Shown piece by piece: positions 22,269-25,909 of a DNA stretch of 25,909 nt. This stretch comes from Azolla pinnata (Eukaryota; Streptophyta; Polypodiopsida; Salviniales; Salviniaceae), in contig JBBBWG010005614.1 in the NCBI GenBank assembly GCA_037176905.1, positions 1,809 through 27,717 on the forward strand. The letters run 5' to 3'. Both the position numbers and the translations under genes were made by a program. The notes below the pieces were generated by a model. It saw only the letters and a program-made list of their open reading frames with translations. It was not told where the DNA came from and did no database searches. The number at the start of each line of letters is the position of its first letter. The first letter of the stretch is position 1.

Positions 22269-22760
22269 TTGCTCAAATTACGTGATAATATTCTTTCTTT
22301 TTTAGAGGCGCTAGTTGATGATAAAGGCAATTTTCTAGTGGAGATAAACATTGCTATTTTTAACGTTGATGATGCTTCTTCGATGCACGCCTCTTTATCT
22401 GTCGCAATGCTCGCAGAAAAGCATCCCAGACATCTAGATTGCATAGAAATTCCTGTAGTTATTGGCATCAACATCAGCTTTAGGAAAAATATCAGCACGG
22501 CGAGACATTATTCGATCTACCATGGCCATGTCTTTGATTTCTTAATAGCAGACAAAACTTGTGAGCTCAATCATCCAAATGAGGGATGCCATAGGTCCTA
22601 CAATTGTCTTCATGAGGGAGCGGTATGTGGGGCACATGGAAATGAAGGAGTAGATCTGATCATCTTGACAAGAGGGTTGTACACTCTTGGAGTTTGGATT
22701 TGTATAACATTCTGTCATTTGATGCTAGCTGTCGCAGTTCGAAACTGCGATTCTTATTAA
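22269..22760 (+). CDS. Unrecognised 163-codon ORF, possibly not a gene
   Basis: An open frame from ATG to TAA includes LVDDKGNFLVEINIAIFN and HGHVFDFLIADKTCELNHP. I do not recognise the family. No good start context, intron boundaries or promoter are evident. Amino-acid composition is plausible for a protein, but unusual His and Cys content also fits the reverse strand of an older coding sequence or a transposon remnant. A DNA stretch near 23143 (GATATCGCTATCTTCGATGC) resembles bases near 22347-22376, hinting at a duplicated or repeated source. Confidence 0.2.
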   Translation: MLKLRDNILSFLEALVDDKGNFLVEINIAIFNVDDASSMHASLSVAMLAEKHPRHLDCIEIPVVIGINISFRKNISTARHYSIYHGHVFDFLIADKTCELNHPNEGCHRSYNCLHEGAVCGAHGNEGVDLIILTRGLYTLGVWICITFCHLMLAVAVRNCDSY

Positions 22761-24709
22761 TAAAAAATCTGCTATCAAATCTTGTACAGATTCTTGAAGA
22801 TTTGTGTTTTGAGTGCTTCTTTCCTTGAATTAACACACATATTTGTGGAAGTCACATATTGGAGAATGTGAACATAATTACGAAAGAAACCAATGTGGCA
22901 ATGTATATAACCAATGTGGATCTCCTATAACTACCTTGCAGAATCTCAAAGATCTCCAATAGTGAAGAAAGCACATCTTGGCAACCATTTGTGTTGGTTG
23001 CTCATGAGGGAGACCTTCGTACTGACCTTTCAAAACATCAACAAATTGCACCGAAATGGCTAACAAAACACTTGTGGAATGCCCAAGTTTTCTTGTTAGA
23101 AAACCCCTCTACATCTGGCCAGCCATATCTGCCACATAGATATGGATATCGCTATCTTCGATGCTTCCAATATATCTGGAGGGAAACCACCATAGCCTTT
23201 ATGAACAAACCAATAAGGGCAAATCCTTGCAGTCCGCAGTTCATAAATAACATCAATCTGAAGCGGCCTCATAAAAGAAAGCACGACGAGAACCATCTAG
23301 CCATGCTACCAATCCCAATGAAACTATAAAAGAATATCAAACATTAGCAAAAATATGTAAAAACATGAAGCCATACCTTTACATGTTTTTATTCCAAGAA
23401 CCTGAAGATTGATACACAGTTTGTTGTTGACTTGATAACTCGATATAAAGAATACGCCACAAAAGAATTACAACTAGCTTTCCTTCAATATTACATTTCA
23501 GTTTGATCGAGCATGTTATGTCTTCATTGGAAAATAATGTTTTACTTCTTTGAATCAATTGTTTTATTGCTCAAGGTCACAGATTCACAACTGGAAATCT
23601 CTACGGATGTAGTATTCGAGAAAAATACACTACTCGACTAATATATGCAATGGAAATAAGATTAGCATTAACTCAAGATGTAAAGCAATATAAGTATGAG
23701 AAAAATCCATTGCCCGACTTTTTTGCACGCAAAATACAGTTGGATTCACAACTTTCAATCAACTTTGAACTTTGCTATAATTAAGGAAAAGAGAATTCCT
23801 ATGATTGAACCGGTATAGGCCATCTAGTTGCAGCTTGTCCATACGATCAAAGACTAGTATGATGCTATAGTGGGTATTACAGATGTAACGATTAAGCAAT
23901 CTACTTTTCTGCAATGGTGGAAACACTGGTCTATTTTTGTTGTATGTCAAGGTAAACCACATTAGTCTTTTAAGGCACCATCATGGCAATTATCACTAGC
24001 TTCATTCAGTTTTCTCTTGTATTCTCTCTAACCAATTAATAAAAGTCTCTTTTGGAAGAAAAAACTCTCGGCCATTGTTGGTTGTTCCTTCTTAAGTGGT
24101 TCTTTAAAAAGAGTTGATCTCTGGGCTATTACCCAGGAGAAATAAGCTCCTCCATTTTCATCGAGAATGATCCCATCGACCATTTTCCGAACTCTTCCGT
24201 AGAAACCACTCCAATCGTCTCATCCAATGTAAGCTTGGAGAAGGTATTGATAGCAGTTCCACACAACACTTCCCGACCTAATGGGAGCCATAAAAGGAGG
24301 ACGAGTGGTGCCTTGAAGGGAACTTGAAGTTCTGCCAAATTATGATTCGTTCGTGCACCTCGTGTATGATATGCTTTGTAAGTATGCCAACATTACAATT
24401 CATGACAACGAACCACTGTGATGAATCTGAAGCATTTTTTGCTTCTCGTATTTGACATGTGATGGAAATTGTGTGGGCATAGCTTTGCTCTGAGTTGTTA
24501 AACACGTGATTTTTATTACTCAGATCTGTTTTACACGTATTTAACGTTTTGGAACTGACTTCTACTCAAGCCAAATGTATAAATGTGGTGAAAAATAAAT
24601 TTTATACTGGCTACTGTTTTGTAAATATGAGTCATTTTATAAACTTAAACTTTAAATTTGATTTTCAGTGATATATAGGGTTGATTAATTGCAAATTTGT
24701 ATACTTATT
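22761..24709. other. Gene-free stretch, possible degraded coding fragments
   Basis: The sequence is A/T-rich and has only short frames. Minus-strand frames at 23096-23296 and 24129-24505 overlap in different registers, as a frameshifted remnant might, but I could not assign any to a family. No RNA gene or clear repeat was seen. Confidence 0.4.
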
Positions 24710-25224
24710 TTGGGAATATTGCCAAATACGTCTAATAAAATTATAAATTACATTTTAACGCTTACTAAAATCAGATTTTAACAAATTAATGGCTAGTCTT
24801 ATTCCCCACTAAAAGCTAACACCCAATTAACTCAGTTAACGTAACATTAATTGATTTTATTCCTAATCACTTCCCACTAATTGAACTCCCATACTGCTGC
24901 TATTTCCTAATCGTTTCTCGCTAATAAATTCCGTCCTCCTCTTACTAGTTGCATCCAATATATAATGTCTCATGTTCATAGATTCGTAATCATCCTACTA
25001 CTATTTACTAATTGCTCCCTACTTCTTACTACTTACTAATCGACTCCCTCATTTGATTCGATTAGCGCAAGGTATTAGTGATTTTAGAATCTAACTAATT
25101 TGGTGTTAATCAGTTAATCAAGCGCCAACTTTTAAAGTTAGGCATTAAGTTGTGATTTCCAGTTTTAGTAGGCGTTAAAATGCAATTTTTAATTTTGTTA
25201 AGCGCTTTACCGTACTTCTCCCAA
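24710..25224. mobile_element. MITE-like element with long imperfect inverted repeats
   Basis: The ends read TTGGGA at 24710 and TCCCAA at 25219-25224. The arms (about 24710-24785 and 25140-25224) are imperfect inverted repeats. In the best block, CATTTTAACGCTTACTAAAA at 24751-24770 pairs with the reverse complement of 25163-25182 with one mismatch. Pairing continues weakly inward. The 515-bp interior is A/T-rich and non-coding. No clear target-site duplication was found, so the superfamily (Mutator-like or other) is not determined. Confidence 0.6.
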
Positions 25225-25398
25225 TTGTTTAACATACTTTAACATATGAAACCCATATTTTACGTATTTAACAACTCTATGATAAAATGCATATTCAAAG
25301 TATTTACGACCAATTGTTTAACATACTTTAACGTATTAAACCCGTATTTTATGTATTTAACAACTCTATGATAAAATGCATATTCAAGGTATTTACAA
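25221..25398. repeat. 89-bp tandem duplication, two copies
   Basis: Copies run 25221-25309 and 25310-25398. Both start CCAATTGTTTAACATACTTT and contain CAACTCTATGATAAAATGCA. They differ at only a few positions, so the duplication is fairly recent. The left copy begins at the right end of the MITE-like element. Confidence 0.92.
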
Positions 25399-25479
25399 AT
25401 ACGTAGCAAACGAACTGTGCGTGTACAATATGCTATCGTGCGTAACAACACCGGCTCCGCTCCGTTTTTGCGGTTTTAT

Positions 25480-25670
25480 TACACAGGGATCGAACTCGGA
25501 ACCTCGCCTAAAAACCAACCAAACAAACAAACAAACAAACAAAAACCAATAGTCACAAGCTCCAGAGGGACACATTACATATTTACTTCGCAATGGAGTT
25601 TTGGAGACCAAAACTATTGTTTTATTTTTGGGCATTGGAATGAGGCGTGGGCAGGATTCGAGCTGAGGAC
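25480..25670 (-). repeat. Two tRNA/SINE-like B-box motifs
   Basis: Read on the minus strand, 25497-25487 is GAGTTCGATCC and 25664-25654 is AGCTCGAATCC. Both resemble the internal B box of tRNA genes and tRNA-derived SINEs, and each is preceded by a GAGGTTCC or GAGGTCCTC block. No A box or cloverleaf is present; simple repeats (GTTT and GAA runs) sit where it should be. They are therefore likely truncated SINE or related retroelement fragments, not tRNA genes. Confidence 0.45.
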
Positions 25671-25673
25671 CTC

Positions 25674-25720
25674 GTCTTCTTCTTCTTCTTCTTTCTTCGT
25701 CTTCTTCTTCTTCTTCAAGA

Positions 25721-25751
<31 letters not shown>

Positions 25752-25760
25752 AGAAGAAAA
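25674..25760. repeat. TTC-run followed by AGAAGAC/GAA-run (inverted simple repeat)
   Basis: A pyrimidine tract of TTC units (25674-25714) is followed at once by a purine tract of AGAAGAC and GAA units. The two halves are roughly complementary and could fold into a hairpin. Confidence 0.85.
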
Positions 25761-25834
25761 GATAGGCCTGTTCTGAGCGCCATAGCTGAAGCTTAGATCC
25801 AATTCCCGTCCCCGTTCTCTTATCCGTTCCTCTC

Positions 25835-25837
<3 letters not shown>

Positions 25838-25909
<72 letters not shown>
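25838..25909. repeat. (CT)n microsatellite running off the window end
   Basis: An unbroken CT run of at least 72 bases reaches the last base of the window, so its full length is unknown. Confidence 0.97.

Noticed and set aside
24129..24505. Minus-strand frames that suggested a membrane acyltransferase-like remnant (FKAPLVLLLWLPLG)
   Set aside because: The resemblance is a short hydrophobic phrase. No catalytic motif follows, and the two frames overlap in different registers. I could not support a family call.
25487..25664. A tRNA gene
   Set aside because: Only B-box-like words are present. There is no A box, acceptor stem or anticodon arm.

Overview
The window is nuclear DNA from a plant, most likely a flowering plant. 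The genes have many short GT-AG introns, and two of the three proteins carry plastid-type N-terminal extensions. A/T-rich microsatellites are common. One protein family, WVD2-like/TPX2, is known from land plants. I cannot name the species. Three genes could be rebuilt exon by exon; I checked splice phases by hand and each reads through as one open frame.

Layout: (1) 480-9104, minus strand: a complete 20-exon gene for plastid SecA, the ATPase motor of thylakoid protein export (1,020 aa). (2) 9105-11080: the SecA upstream region, filled by a CATG-rich minisatellite that is split by a 428-bp insertion-like block. (3) 11081-14369, minus strand: a complete 8-exon alpha/beta hydrolase of the chlorophyll-dephytylase-like group (388 aa), also probably plastidial. 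(4) 14370-15991: a divergent intergenic region with a 100-N assembly gap flanked by identical 77-bp sequences, 23-bp tandem repeats and ACAT microsatellites. (5) 15992-20245, plus strand: a WVD2-like/TPX2-domain microtubule-associated protein (591 aa, six coding exons, probable 5'UTR intron). (6) 20246-25909: no gene I recognise. It holds a 22-bp tandem array with an inverted copy, CT and TC microsatellites, an unrecognised 163-aa ORF, a MITE-like inverted-repeat element, an 89-bp tandem duplication and two tRNA/SINE-like B-box motifs.

The hydrolase and SecA genes lie head to tail on the same strand, about 2 kb apart, and both products probably work in the chloroplast (chlorophyll turnover and thylakoid translocation). 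The TPX2 gene diverges from the hydrolase and has an unrelated cytoskeletal role. I saw no gene cluster or undescribed system. The unusual signals are repeat-driven: the minisatellite against the SecA start codon, recurrent diverged tandem duplications inside introns, a GC-AG intron, a shortened TPX2 domain, candidate mobile elements, and a gap that looks like an assembly artefact.
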